Counted from the first letter of the stretch, positions 1 through 6,026 are shown. The stretch is 13,120 nt of DNA from Pseudomonadota bacterium (GCA_023430145.1 JAEZCD010000021.1:1-13120), one strand, 5' to 3'. Translations and numbers: made by a program. The notes: generated from the letters alone by a model not told the origin.

Positions 1-85
1 GCGCGGGCGCGCCGGGCGGGGGCGCGGGAAGGGTACCCAGGCCTTTCGGGCGCCTATATCGCCCGCGGCTTCTACCCAGCAGCTA

Positions 86-835
86 TCATCCCAGTACAAC
101 TACCCTGGTTCCTATCGCAACCTGGTCGTACAGATAGATAACGTCCTGGTTGATCATGCGAATGCAACCCGAGGACACGCTTTGGCCGATGGTTTGTGGC
201 TCGAGCGTACCGTGGATCCGGTAGAGCGTATCCTTGTTGTTCTGCCACAGATAAAGAGCACGAGCGCCGAGCGGATTTCTGGAACCGCCCGGGACACCAA
301 GTCCGCTCTGCAATTGGGTGACCTGTCGGCGGATGCTGGGTTGGCGATCGATCATCTCCTTCGGAGGATACCAGTCCGGCCACTCCTGCTTCGAGTTGAT
401 GGTCGCTGTTCCCGACCAGGCGAAACCCTGCCGGCCGACACCCACACCGTAACGCGTTGCTCGCCCGCCACCATGCACGTGGTAGAGGAAATGGGCCCTG
501 GGATCGATGACGATCGTCCCTTCTGGCTCCCGCCCGCGGTAAACGACGTCCTGGCGGAGGAAGTCGGTTCCGATCTTGGATAGCGGTGCCGCAGGCACGG
601 GAAAAGGCTCACCATGCACCGGACCGTACATCGCCTGGAAACCGCCGGCAGATCGCGCGCCCGCGGGAGGGGCTGCCATCGGTGACGATGGCCTCGGCTG
701 CCCGGGCGGGGAAAAGGGGCGTGGAAAATTTAAGAAAGGCCAGCCCGTGGATTGCGCGACCGCACGGCTCGCAAAGCCGGCGGCAACCGTGATCGACCCT
801 CCGAGCAGGAAGACTCGGCGGCTCAACTCATTCAT
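86..835 (-). CDS. Exported L,D-transpeptidase (YkuD / ErfK-YbiS-YcfS-YnhG family)
   Basis: This 249-residue protein probably makes 3-3 peptidoglycan cross-links or attaches proteins to peptidoglycan in the periplasm. The N-terminus has a twin-arginine-like signal (SRRVFLLGG, R6-R7, then a hydrophobic stretch to about residue 27, likely cut after AVA), so Tat export is plausible. Residues 30-85 are a proline-rich low-complexity linker. The catalytic YkuD domain covers about 100-249, with the conserved histidine in RIHGT (H208) and the signature SSGCIRM holding nucleophile C224 and R226. YkuD proteins with one signal and one domain are often this size. The ATG at 835 begins the signal peptide directly; the upstream ribosome site is weak. 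Base composition is unusual: three 60-base rows inside it counted by hand gave 55, 60 and 62% GC, against 73% for one row in the transaminase gene, which suggests later acquisition. The family is certain; the exact in vivo reaction is not. Confidence 0.93.
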   Translation of the reverse strand: MNELSRRVFLLGGSITVAAGFASRAVAQSTGWPFLNFPRPFSPPGQPRPSSPMAAPPAGARSAGGFQAMYGPVHGEPFPVPAAPLSKIGTDFLRQDVVYRGREPEGTIVIDPRAHFLYHVHGGGRATRYGVGVGRQGFAWSGTATINSKQEWPDWYPPKEMIDRQPSIRRQVTQLQSGLGVPGGSRNPLGARALYLWQNNKDTLYRIHGTLEPQTIGQSVSSGCIRMINQDVIYLYDQVAIGTRVVVLG

Positions 836-939
836 GCCAACACCCCATGCAATAACCAGCCCGTTGCACTGATCTCCGGAGCACCATCATGCCCGCTCCT
901 CCGATCTGTCGCACGCACATCGTACAAGCCGAACGTTCC

Positions 940-1004
940 TAAAGCGAAGCAATCTACCCCTTCCACGGCCGGATTGCTTCGTCGCTATCGCTCCTCGCAA
1001 TGAC
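940..1004. repeat. Intergenic palindromic repeat, family A
   Basis: An imperfect palindrome lies between the transpeptidase and HxlR genes. GAAGCAATC at 946-954 is mirrored by GATTGCTTC at 972-980, followed by the tail GTCGCTATCGCTCCTCGCAA (981-1000). Read on the minus strand it starts CATTGCGAGGAGCGATAGCG. I recall near-identical elements in many copies in Bradyrhizobium-like genomes, but only one copy is in this window. It lies just past the 3' end of the HxlR gene, so on the minus strand it would be transcribed in that mRNA's tail as a hairpin. Confidence 0.7.
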
Positions 1005-1022
1005 CGCGAGCGGCGGCGGCAC

Positions 1023-1439
1023 TCACCCCACGGCCGCCCGGGCGGGTACCGAAGCCGCCGGCTCGGGAGCGAGCGCCGATCCCTCGTCGAACGCCCGCCG
1101 GGCGGCGTCGATGGCCTGCCGGTTGTCCTTCGCCCAGCTTTCCAGCGCCCGCACCGGCACGAGCAGTGAGCGGCCGATGTCGGTCAGCTCATAGTCCACG
1201 CGCGGCGGGATGGTCGGGTAGACGGTCCGCGTCACCATGCCGTCGCGCTCGAGCGCCCGCAGCGTGAGCGTCAGCATGCGCTGCGAGATGCCTTCCACGC
1301 GCCGCCGGATCTCGTTGAAGCGCAGCGGTCCCGGGCCGAGCAGGCTGATGACCAGCACCGTCCACTTGTCGCCGACCCGCGCCAGCACCTCGCGCACCGC
1401 GAGGCAGTCGCCGGGATCATGCATGTGACCAGGGCTCAT
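1023..1439 (-). CDS. HxlR-family winged-helix transcriptional regulator
   Basis: This 138-residue DNA-binding regulator shows the HxlR pattern throughout: C12, VGDKWTVLVISLL (about 22-34), LRFNEIRRRVEGISQRML (about 39-56), LRALERDGMVTR, then PPRVDYELTDIGRSL forming the wing. The start is ATG at 1439, preceded by an AAGAAGG ribosome site. A longer frame reaching 1571 would overlap the divergent gene and adds no family sequence. HxlR regulators of the YodB/CatR/HypR type use an N-terminal cysteine to sense quinones, aldehydes or hypochlorite and often repress a divergent reductase. C12 is in that place, and an NADPH-dependent FMN reductase begins 79 bases away on the other strand. Regulation of that gene, and autoregulation, is therefore the natural inference. 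The alanine-rich C-terminal tail (after about 115) is not conserved in the family. Confidence 0.93.
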   Translation of the reverse strand: MSPGHMHDPGDCLAVREVLARVGDKWTVLVISLLGPGPLRFNEIRRRVEGISQRMLTLTLRALERDGMVTRTVYPTIPPRVDYELTDIGRSLLVPVRALESWAKDNRQAIDAARRAFDEGSALAPEPAASVPARAAVG

Positions 1440-1466
1440 CGAGGTGCCTTCTTGAAGCGTGCGCCC

Positions 1467-1482
1467 GGTCACATAAGTAGCC
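1467..1482. promoter_or_regulatory. Candidate HxlR operator in the divergent promoter region
   Basis: The 79-base gap between the two divergent starts holds the quasi-palindrome GGTCACATAAGTAGCC (10 of 16 positions symmetric). It is flanked by an offset inverted pair, GCCCG at 1463-1467 and CGGGC at 1484-1488. HxlR dimers bind such dyads between divergent genes. No clear -35/-10 pair with good spacing was found (TTGAAG at 1452 and CATAAG at 1472 are only 14 apart), so this is a location guess only. Confidence 0.35.
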
Positions 1483-1518
1483 TCGGGCACAAAACCAACC
1501 CGTTCGGAGACGGTGCGC

Positions 1519-2073
1519 ATGTACAAAGTGGGGGTGATCGTCGGCAGCCTCAGCAGCCAGTCGATCAACAAGCGGCTGGCGAAGGCGCTGATGAAGCTCG
1601 GCGAGGGGAGATTCGCGTTCAGCGTGCTCCGGATCGACGACCTGCCGCTCTACAATTACGACCTCGATGCCGACCTGCCGGCGGCGGCGAAGCGGTTCAA
1701 GAGCGAGATCGAGGCATCCGACGCCCTCCTGTTCGTCACGCCCGAATATCTGCGTACGATCCCGGCGGCGCTGAAGAACGCGATCGAGTGGGGCTCGCGG
1801 CCGTGGGGCCACAATTCCTTCGCGGAAAAGCCGGTGGCGGTCTGCGGCACCTCGCGCGGCGGCATCGCGACGGCGGCGGCGCAGCAGCATCTGCGCAACA
1901 TCCTCGCCCATGACGGGATGCACGTGCTCGGCCAGCCGGAGATCTTCGTGCAGATGCGCGAGGGGCTGATCGCCGATGACGGCACCATCACCGATCCGTC
2001 GACGCAAAAGTTCCTCGCCGGCTTCCTCGACGCCCTCGAGGCTTGGATCGGCCGCTTCGCCAAGCGCGGCTGA
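1519..2073 (+). CDS. NADPH-dependent FMN reductase (flavodoxin-like, ChrR/azoreductase type)
   Basis: This is a 184-residue cytosolic flavoprotein expected to pass two electrons from NAD(P)H through FMN to quinones, azo compounds or metal ions. The N-terminal strand and FMN-phosphate loop read VGVIVGSLSSQSINKRLAKA (residues 4-23, with S10 and N17). TPEYLRTIPAALKNAIEWGS at 74-93 is the flavin-contacting segment, and CGTSRGGIATAAAQQHLRNI at 109-128 is the third conserved block. Length fits the family. ATG 1519 is preferred because GGAGA ends eight bases upstream; an in-frame GTG at 1513 would sit too close to that site. Transcription probably starts in the 79-base region shared with the divergent HxlR regulator, which likely represses it. 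It stands alone, ending in a strong terminator. Confidence 0.93.
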   Translation: MYKVGVIVGSLSSQSINKRLAKALMKLGEGRFAFSVLRIDDLPLYNYDLDADLPAAAKRFKSEIEASDALLFVTPEYLRTIPAALKNAIEWGSRPWGHNSFAEKPVAVCGTSRGGIATAAAQQHLRNILAHDGMHVLGQPEIFVQMREGLIADDGTITDPSTQKFLAGFLDALEAWIGRFAKRG

Positions 2074-2077
2074 TCCT

Positions 2078-2125
2078 GCGAGGCGGCGTCCGCATGCCAT
2101 CCCGGCGGGCGCCGCCTCGCTTTTT
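2078..2125 (+). terminator. Rho-independent terminator of the FMN reductase gene
   Basis: An 11-base-pair perfect stem (GCGAGGCGGCG at 2078-2088 with CGCCGCCTCGC at 2110-2120) is followed at once by TTTTT (2121-2125), starting five bases after the stop codon. This is a textbook intrinsic terminator for plus-strand transcription. Confidence 0.9.
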
Positions 2126-2226
2126 GGTGTAGCCCGGATTTTTCAGCTTGGTGTAGCCCGGATGGAGCGCAGCGCAATCCCGGGTTGTGGTCGATCCCTC
2201 CCGGATTCCGCCTCGCTCGTCCGGGG
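2124..2226. repeat. Intergenic palindromic repeat, family B, copy 1 (with partial tandem duplication)
   Basis: This copy consists of GTAGCCCGGATGGAGCGCAG (2152-2171), AATCCCGGG, a spacer, then CCCGGATTCCGCCTCGCTCG and CCGGGG. It folds as two adjacent CCGG-anchored hairpins. The leading 16 bases TTGGTGTAGCCCGGAT occur twice, at 2124-2139 and 2148-2163, so the element looks partly duplicated. It aligns in the same orientation with the copies at 2919-2980 and 3862-3928. It separates the convergent FMN reductase and secreted-protein genes. Confidence 0.75.
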
Positions 2227-2249
2227 CACTATTAGTCAGGCGAGATCGC

Positions 2250-2738
2250 TCACGCCCGCGGCGCCGCGCCCGAGGCCCTGAACCGCGCCCACGTCTCGAG
2301 AAACAGCCGGTTGGCGGCGGCGATGCCGGCGATGTTGACGCGCTCGCGCCGCAGCTTGCATTGGCGGCCCATCGGCCGCACGCGCGTCAGCTCGTGGCCG
2401 GCGATCAGGGTTTTTGGCCGCTCGGCCGCCGCGCTCACCGAAAGGTCGCGCCCGTCGACGACGTAGCGCCAGGCCTGCCGGCAGGCCGCCGCGGCGGCGG
2501 CCTCGACGATGCGCACGCTCCTCTCGTCGATCTCGAGGATGGCCGGCAGATAGCCGCGTGCCAGCGTGCAGCGCCGGCCGGCCGGCGCGGCGGCCGCGTA
2601 GCAGCGCACCTTCCAGGTGCCGAGCGTCTTCGCCACCGCCGCCGCCTCTGCCCGCTTCACCGGCTTGGCGGCATGCGCGGGCATGGCGAGGGCGACGAGG
2701 AGAGAGAGGGTGAAGGAGAAGGCGATCCTCGGGATCAT
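2250..2738 (-). CDS. Small secreted protein of unknown function with four cysteines
   Basis: A 162-residue protein with a clear Sec signal peptide: basic start, hydrophobic core about 5-19, cleavage likely after AHA at 23. The mature part is about 139 residues, basic and alanine-rich, with cysteines at 46, 57, 86 and 127, enough for two disulfides in the periplasm. The segment TWKVRCYAAAAPAGRRCTLA (41-60) loosely recalls the W-x-V-x-C...C-x-L pattern of invasion-associated locus B (IalB) proteins, but the rest does not match well enough for a name. Third positions are G/C-rich as in its neighbours, and the signal peptide starts exactly at ATG 2738, so it is a real gene. It appears to be a single-gene unit, flanked on both sides by repeat B copies. 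Confidence 0.8.
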   Translation of the reverse strand: MIPRIAFSFTLSLLVALAMPAHAAKPVKRAEAAAVAKTLGTWKVRCYAAAAPAGRRCTLARGYLPAILEIDERSVRIVEAAAAAACRQAWRYVVDGRDLSVSAAAERPKTLIAGHELTRVRPMGRQCKLRRERVNIAGIAAANRLFLETWARFRASGAAPRA

Positions 2739-2918
2739 GGCGGCGGCTCTCGGCGACTACGCAGAGGAGAACCTATAGCCGTTTTCGGAAAGAGCCGCGT
2801 GAGGCGCCAGCCCGGATGCACGGGGCCGAGGTACGGTCGGTGAGCACGGGCTCGATCATCGCCTCGACGAAGGCGCTCCGGTACTAATTGCCTATGAGGG
2901 GCGGTCGAAGAGCTGAGG

Positions 2919-2980
2919 GCAGCGAATCCTGGGTTGCGGGGCCGTCCCTCCCGGGTTTCGCTTCGCTCCACCCGGGCTAC
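2919..2980. repeat. Intergenic palindromic repeat, family B, copy 2
   Basis: CAGCGAATCC and GGGTTGCGG are followed by the right-hand hairpin at 2950-2980 (CCCGGGTTTCGCTTCGCTCC, then ACCCGGGCTAC). The 31-base right half differs from copy 3 (3898-3928) at one position. It overlaps the 3' end of the dehalogenase gene: the TAG stop (minus strand, 2977-2979) is part of the repeat's GTAGCCCGGG end. Confidence 0.85.
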
Positions 2981-3834
2981 CTGCCGAAAAACCCCAAAAA
3001 CTCCGCCAGCGTCGCCTCCGGAGCCTCCTCCGGAAGGTAGTGGCCGCAGGGCAGGCCGCGGCCCCGCACATCGTCGGCCCAGTCGCGCCAGATGGCGAGC
3101 ACGTCGTAGTGCTTTCCGACAAAGCCTTCCGCGCCCCACAAAGCCAGCACCGGGCATTGGATGCGGCGGACGCCGCGGTCGGCGGCGTCGGCGCCGAGAT
3201 CCAACGTCGCCGCGGCGCGGTAGTCCTCGCACATGGCGTGGATGGTCGCCGGGTCGTGGAAGGCGCGGCGATATTCGGCGAGCGCCTCGGGCGCAAACTG
3301 GTGGGTGCCGCGGCGGAGATAGAAGGCGTCGGGGTCGGCGCCGATCAGGCGCTCCGGCAGGTCGAAGGGCTGCGCGAGGAAGAACCAGTGGAAGTAGTTT
3401 TGCGCGAACGCCTCATCGGTGCGCCAGAAATGCTCGCCCGTCGGCAGGATGTCGAGCACGGCCAGCCGCTCGACGATCTCGGGATGGTCGAGCGCCAGCC
3501 GATAGGCGACGCGGCCGCCGCGGTCGTGCCCGGCGACCGAAAAGCGCTCGAAGCCGAAGTGCCGCATCAGCGCGACCTGGTCGGCGGCCATGGCGCGCTT
3601 GGCATAGGGCGCATGATCCGGCGTCGAGGCGGGCTTGGAGCTGTCGCCATAGCCGCGCAGGTCCGGCGCCACTACCGTGAATCTTTCGGCGAGCGCCGGC
3701 GCCACACGGTGCCACATCACGTGAGTCTGTGGATGCCCGTGCAGCAGCAAAAGCGGCGGCCCGGAGCCACCGCAACGTACGCGGATCTCTTGCGCGCCGA
3801 GGTCGACGGTCGAGAGGTCGAAGCCATCGAACAT
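2977..3834 (-). CDS. Haloacetate (fluoroacetate-type) dehalogenase, alpha/beta hydrolase
   Basis: A 285-residue alpha/beta hydrolase predicted to release halide from haloacetates, giving glycolate. Residues match the fluoroacetate dehalogenase pattern of Rhodopseudomonas RPA1163. D104 is the nucleophile in AGHDRGGRVAYRLALD, with R105 and R108 to hold the substrate carboxylate. D128 in LAVLDILPT is the acid, and H265 in CGHYLPEEAP the base. H149-W150 in NYFHWFFLAQP and Y205 in CEDYRA form the halide pocket. HGHPQTHVMWHRVAP at 32-46 is the oxyanion loop. Spacing between these residues follows the reference enzyme, and length is normal. An Asp nucleophile instead of Ser argues against an esterase, though epoxide hydrolases also use Asp; the H-W/Y set favours dehalogenation. 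It lies 107 bases downstream of the transaminase on the same strand, with a repeat between, so a shared transcript is possible. Its stop codon is inside repeat B. Confidence 0.85.
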   Translation of the reverse strand: MFDGFDLSTVDLGAQEIRVRCGGSGPPLLLLHGHPQTHVMWHRVAPALAERFTVVAPDLRGYGDSSKPASTPDHAPYAKRAMAADQVALMRHFGFERFSVAGHDRGGRVAYRLALDHPEIVERLAVLDILPTGEHFWRTDEAFAQNYFHWFFLAQPFDLPERLIGADPDAFYLRRGTHQFAPEALAEYRRAFHDPATIHAMCEDYRAAATLDLGADAADRGVRRIQCPVLALWGAEGFVGKHYDVLAIWRDWADDVRGRGLPCGHYLPEEAPEATLAEFLGFFGR

Positions 3835-3861
3835 CGGTGTGGTGTCTCCGGAAACGGTACC

Positions 3862-3928
3862 GCGCGAAGCGCGATCCGGGGCTGCGGCGCGGCCGGTCCC
3901 GGGTTTCGCTTCGCTACACCCGGGCTAC
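3862..3928. repeat. Intergenic palindromic repeat, family B, copy 3
   Basis: This copy comprises CGCGAAGCGCGATCCGGGG, a spacer, then the conserved hairpin half at 3898-3928 (CCCGGGTTTCGCTTCGCTAC, then ACCCGGGCTAC), matching copy 2 at 30 of 31 positions. It occupies the gap between the transaminase stop (3942) and the dehalogenase start (3834) and would be transcribed as a stable hairpin in any joint mRNA. Confidence 0.85.
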
Positions 3929-3941
3929 GGCCGCCAAAACC

Positions 3942-5285
3942 TCAGCTCAGCCGGTCGAGCACCCGGCCGACCTTGCCGACGAGCTCGCCGATCTCCTCTT
4001 CGGTGATGATAAGCGGCGGCGAAAAGGCGAGGGTGTCGCCGGTGATGCGGCACATGAGGCCTTCCTCATGGAAGCCGCGCTCCATCACCTCGTAGGCGCG
4101 GGCGCCGAAGGCGTCCGGGCGGCTCGCGAGATCGATGCCGGCGACGAGGCCGATGGTGCGGATGTCGAGCACGTGCGGCCGGCCGCGGAGCGACATGACC
4201 GCCTCCGCCCACACAGGCTCCAGCGCCCGCGCCCGCTCAAACAGATTCTCGTCGCGGTAGAGGTCGAGCGTGGCGATGCCGGCGGCGACCGCCAGCGGAT
4301 GCGCCGAATAGGTGTAGCCGTGGAACAGCTCGATCGCGTTGTCGGGCCCGCGCATGAAGGCGTCGTGGATGCCCTTCCTGGCGATGACGCCGCCCATCGG
4401 CACGCTGCCCGAAGTGACCGCCTTGGCGAAGGTGATCATGTCCGGGGTGGCGCCGTAGCGCTCGGCGGCGAAATTGTAGCCGAGGCGCCCGAAGCCGGTG
4501 ATCACCTCGTCGAAGATCAAGAGGATGCCGTGCCGGTCGCAGATGGCGCGGAGCCGCTCGAGATAGCCCTTCGGCGCCGGCAGCACGCCGGTCGAGCCGG
4601 CCATCGGCTCGACGATCACGGCGGCGATGGTCGAGGCGTCGTGCAGCTGGATGATGCGCTCCAGCGCGTCGGCGAAGTGGGCGCCGTAATCGGGGGCGCC
4701 GACCGAGAAGGCCTGGTGCTCGCGGTCATAGGTGTGCGGCAAATGGTCGACGCCCGTGAGCAGGCCGCCGAAGAATTTCCGGTTGGAGACGATGCCGCCG
4801 ACCGAGATGCCGCCGAAGCCGACGCCGTGATAGCCGCGCTCGCGGCCGACGAGGCGGGTGCGCGCTCCCTCGCCACGGACATTGTGGTAGGCGAGGGCGA
4901 TCTTCAGCGCCGTGTCGACAGCCTCCGAGCCGGAGTTGGTGAAGAACACGTGGTCGAGGTCGCCGGGGGCCATGGCGGCGAGGCGGCTCGCCAGCTCGAA
5001 GGCGCGCGGATGGCCGAACTGGAACGAGGGGGCGAAGTCCAGCTCTTCCGCCTGCGCCTTGATGGCGTCGACGATCGGCCGCCGGTTGTGGCCGGCATTG
5101 GTGCACCAGAGGCCCGAGGCGCCGTCGAGGATCGGCCGCCCCTCGGGCGTGTAGTAGTACATGCCTTCGGCGCGGGCGATGAGGCGCGGGTTCTTCTTGA
5201 AGGCGCGGTTGGCGGTGAACGGCATCCAGAACGCTTCGAGGTCGTTCGGAACGGCCTGCGTCGCGACAGCCTGCGGGCCTCGCAT
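3942..5285 (-). CDS. Beta-alanine (omega-amino acid)--pyruvate transaminase, class III
   Basis: A 447-residue PLP enzyme moving the amino group of beta-alanine or another omega-amino acid or amine to pyruvate. It resembles the Pseudomonas putida enzyme closely along its length: FWMPFTANRAFKKNPRLIA (19-37), W60 in SGLWCTNAGHNR, FFTNSGSEAVDTALKIA (114-130) binding the cofactor phosphate, GRERGYHGVGFGG, VIVEPMAGSTGVLPAPKGYL (223-242), LIFDEVITGFGRLG with D259, FAKAVTSG with PLP lysine K288, and HGYTYSAHP. R413 is at the position of the carboxylate-binding arginine of beta-alanine transaminases. Length is normal. ATG 5285 has GAGGAG upstream. The product would be malonate semialdehyde when beta-alanine is the donor; no semialdehyde dehydrogenase gene is present in the window, so the pathway is not confirmed by context. 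Confidence 0.92.
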   Translation of the reverse strand: MRGPQAVATQAVPNDLEAFWMPFTANRAFKKNPRLIARAEGMYYYTPEGRPILDGASGLWCTNAGHNRRPIVDAIKAQAEELDFAPSFQFGHPRAFELASRLAAMAPGDLDHVFFTNSGSEAVDTALKIALAYHNVRGEGARTRLVGRERGYHGVGFGGISVGGIVSNRKFFGGLLTGVDHLPHTYDREHQAFSVGAPDYGAHFADALERIIQLHDASTIAAVIVEPMAGSTGVLPAPKGYLERLRAICDRHGILLIFDEVITGFGRLGYNFAAERYGATPDMITFAKAVTSGSVPMGGVIARKGIHDAFMRGPDNAIELFHGYTYSAHPLAVAAGIATLDLYRDENLFERARALEPVWAEAVMSLRGRPHVLDIRTIGLVAGIDLASRPDAFGARAYEVMERGFHEEGLMCRITGDTLAFSPPLIITEEEIGELVGKVGRVLDRLS

Positions 5286-5331
5286 CGGAAAGTCTCCTCG
5301 GGTGACGGTGTTTCGGCGGCGAAGCTAGCAA

Positions 5332-5379
5332 GTCCGGCGCCGGCGCGATACCGGCCGCGACGAAAGGACGGCGCCGGAC
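5332..5379. promoter_or_regulatory. Inverted repeat upstream of the transaminase, candidate operator
   Basis: GTCCGGCGCCG at 5332-5342 is mirrored exactly by CGGCGCCGGAC at 5369-5379, an 11-base-pair dyad with a 26-base spacer. It lies about 47 bases upstream of the transaminase ATG in the 238-base region between two divergent genes. It could be a regulator site or a leader hairpin. No regulator gene adjoins it, and GC-rich dyads arise easily in this genome. Confidence 0.4.
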
Positions 5380-5523
5380 GCACGGCTCCGGGCCGCAATG
5401 CGCCCGACGCCCTTCTGACGGCAAGACCGATTCATTTCGCAGGTGTTCTCGATCATTGTTGCAAACTGCGACAAGTTGCGGCAGGAATTGCGCAGGGGGC
5501 CTGTCGTTCGGAAGGAATTCCGT

Positions 5524-5796
5524 ATGCGCTTCAACCTCGGTGCCGCCGTCCTCGTGGTCACCGGCGCAGCCGTGCTCGCGCCCACCATCGCCAGCGCGCA
5601 GGGCTATCATCGCTACTGCGAAACGCGATATCGTAATATCCGCATCCCCTATCAGGATCAGGTCTGCTACGGCGGCGGCTATGGATATGGCGGCTGCAAG
5701 TACGTGACCAAGTACCGCTACGACCGTCAACCCTACCAGTACTGCTACAACAAGCCGTATTACGGCGGTGGCGGTTACGGGGGCGGCGGCTACTGA
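5524..5796 (+). CDS. Small secreted Gly/Tyr-rich protein with four cysteines, function unknown
   Basis: A 90-residue protein. Residues 1-25 are a Sec signal peptide ending ASA, cut before Q26. The mature 65 residues are rich in Tyr, Gly and Arg, with cysteines at 32, 48, 58 and 74, and end in a Gly-Tyr repeat (PYYGGGGYGGGGY). The frame could open at GTG 5443, but ATG 5524 is chosen because the signal peptide begins there and GGAAGGA lies seven bases upstream. I do not recognise the family; short proteins of this look are common in Hyphomicrobiales, and a cell-surface or periplasmic structural role is only a guess. It is a single-gene unit with its own terminator. Strong ribosome site, signal peptide and terminator together make it a convincing gene. 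Confidence 0.8.
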   Translation: MRFNLGAAVLVVTGAAVLAPTIASAQGYHRYCETRYRNIRIPYQDQVCYGGGYGYGGCKYVTKYRYDRQPYQYCYNKPYYGGGGYGGGGY

Positions 5797-5819
5797 GCCG
5801 CAACGGACGAGTCTCCAGC

Positions 5820-5849
5820 GGCGGCGCTCGCGGGCGCCGCTTCTTTTTT
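5820..5849 (+). terminator. Rho-independent terminator of the Gly/Tyr-rich protein gene
   Basis: GCGGCGC (5821-5827) pairs with GCGCCGC (5834-5840) around a six-base loop and is followed by TTCTTTTTT (5841-5849), 24 bases after the stop codon. This is a good intrinsic terminator on the plus strand. Confidence 0.88.
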
Positions 5850-5870
5850 GGCACGAGGCTCGAATTCCGC

Positions 5871-5980
5871 GGCGTCATCCTGCGCGATGAACTCGGCGTC
5901 ATCCTGCGCGAAAGCGCAGGATCCATTCTTCTTCCTTAGGGGCCATCGCGATGGATCCTGCGCTTTCGCGCAGGATGACG
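5871..5980. repeat. Intergenic palindromic repeat, family C: two hairpin units in perfect inverted arrangement
   Basis: The 30-base arm at 5897-5926 is the exact reverse complement of 5951-5980, with a 24-base spacer. Each arm also folds by itself: ATCCTGCGC and GCGCAGGAT pair around GAAA (5901-5922) or TTTC (5954-5975). A truncated extra unit precedes them: GGCGTCATCCTGCGCGA occurs at 5871-5887 and again at 5895-5911. It lies between the 3' ends of two convergent genes. I recall such CATCCTGCGC-type repeats as frequent in Rhizobiales; copy number here must be checked genome-wide. Confidence 0.9.
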
Positions 5981-6026
5981 AGCGGATGGTCGGTCCGTTG
6001 CTCCGCCGCGGCGTCAGGCGTAGGCC

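Noticed and set aside
1..85. Possible end of a plus-strand gene at the left edge
   Set aside because: All three frames are open over so short a stretch; no motif and no start visible, so no gene can be supported.
2739..2918. Possible gene fragment on the minus strand containing AFVEAMIEPVLTD
   Set aside because: Too short, no start codon or ribosome site, and no family recognised; nothing separates it from chance.
3729..5636. 635-codon plus-strand frame opposite the transaminase
   Set aside because: It is the antisense shadow of the well-supported transaminase and dehalogenase genes; composition is typical of such shadows in GC-rich DNA.
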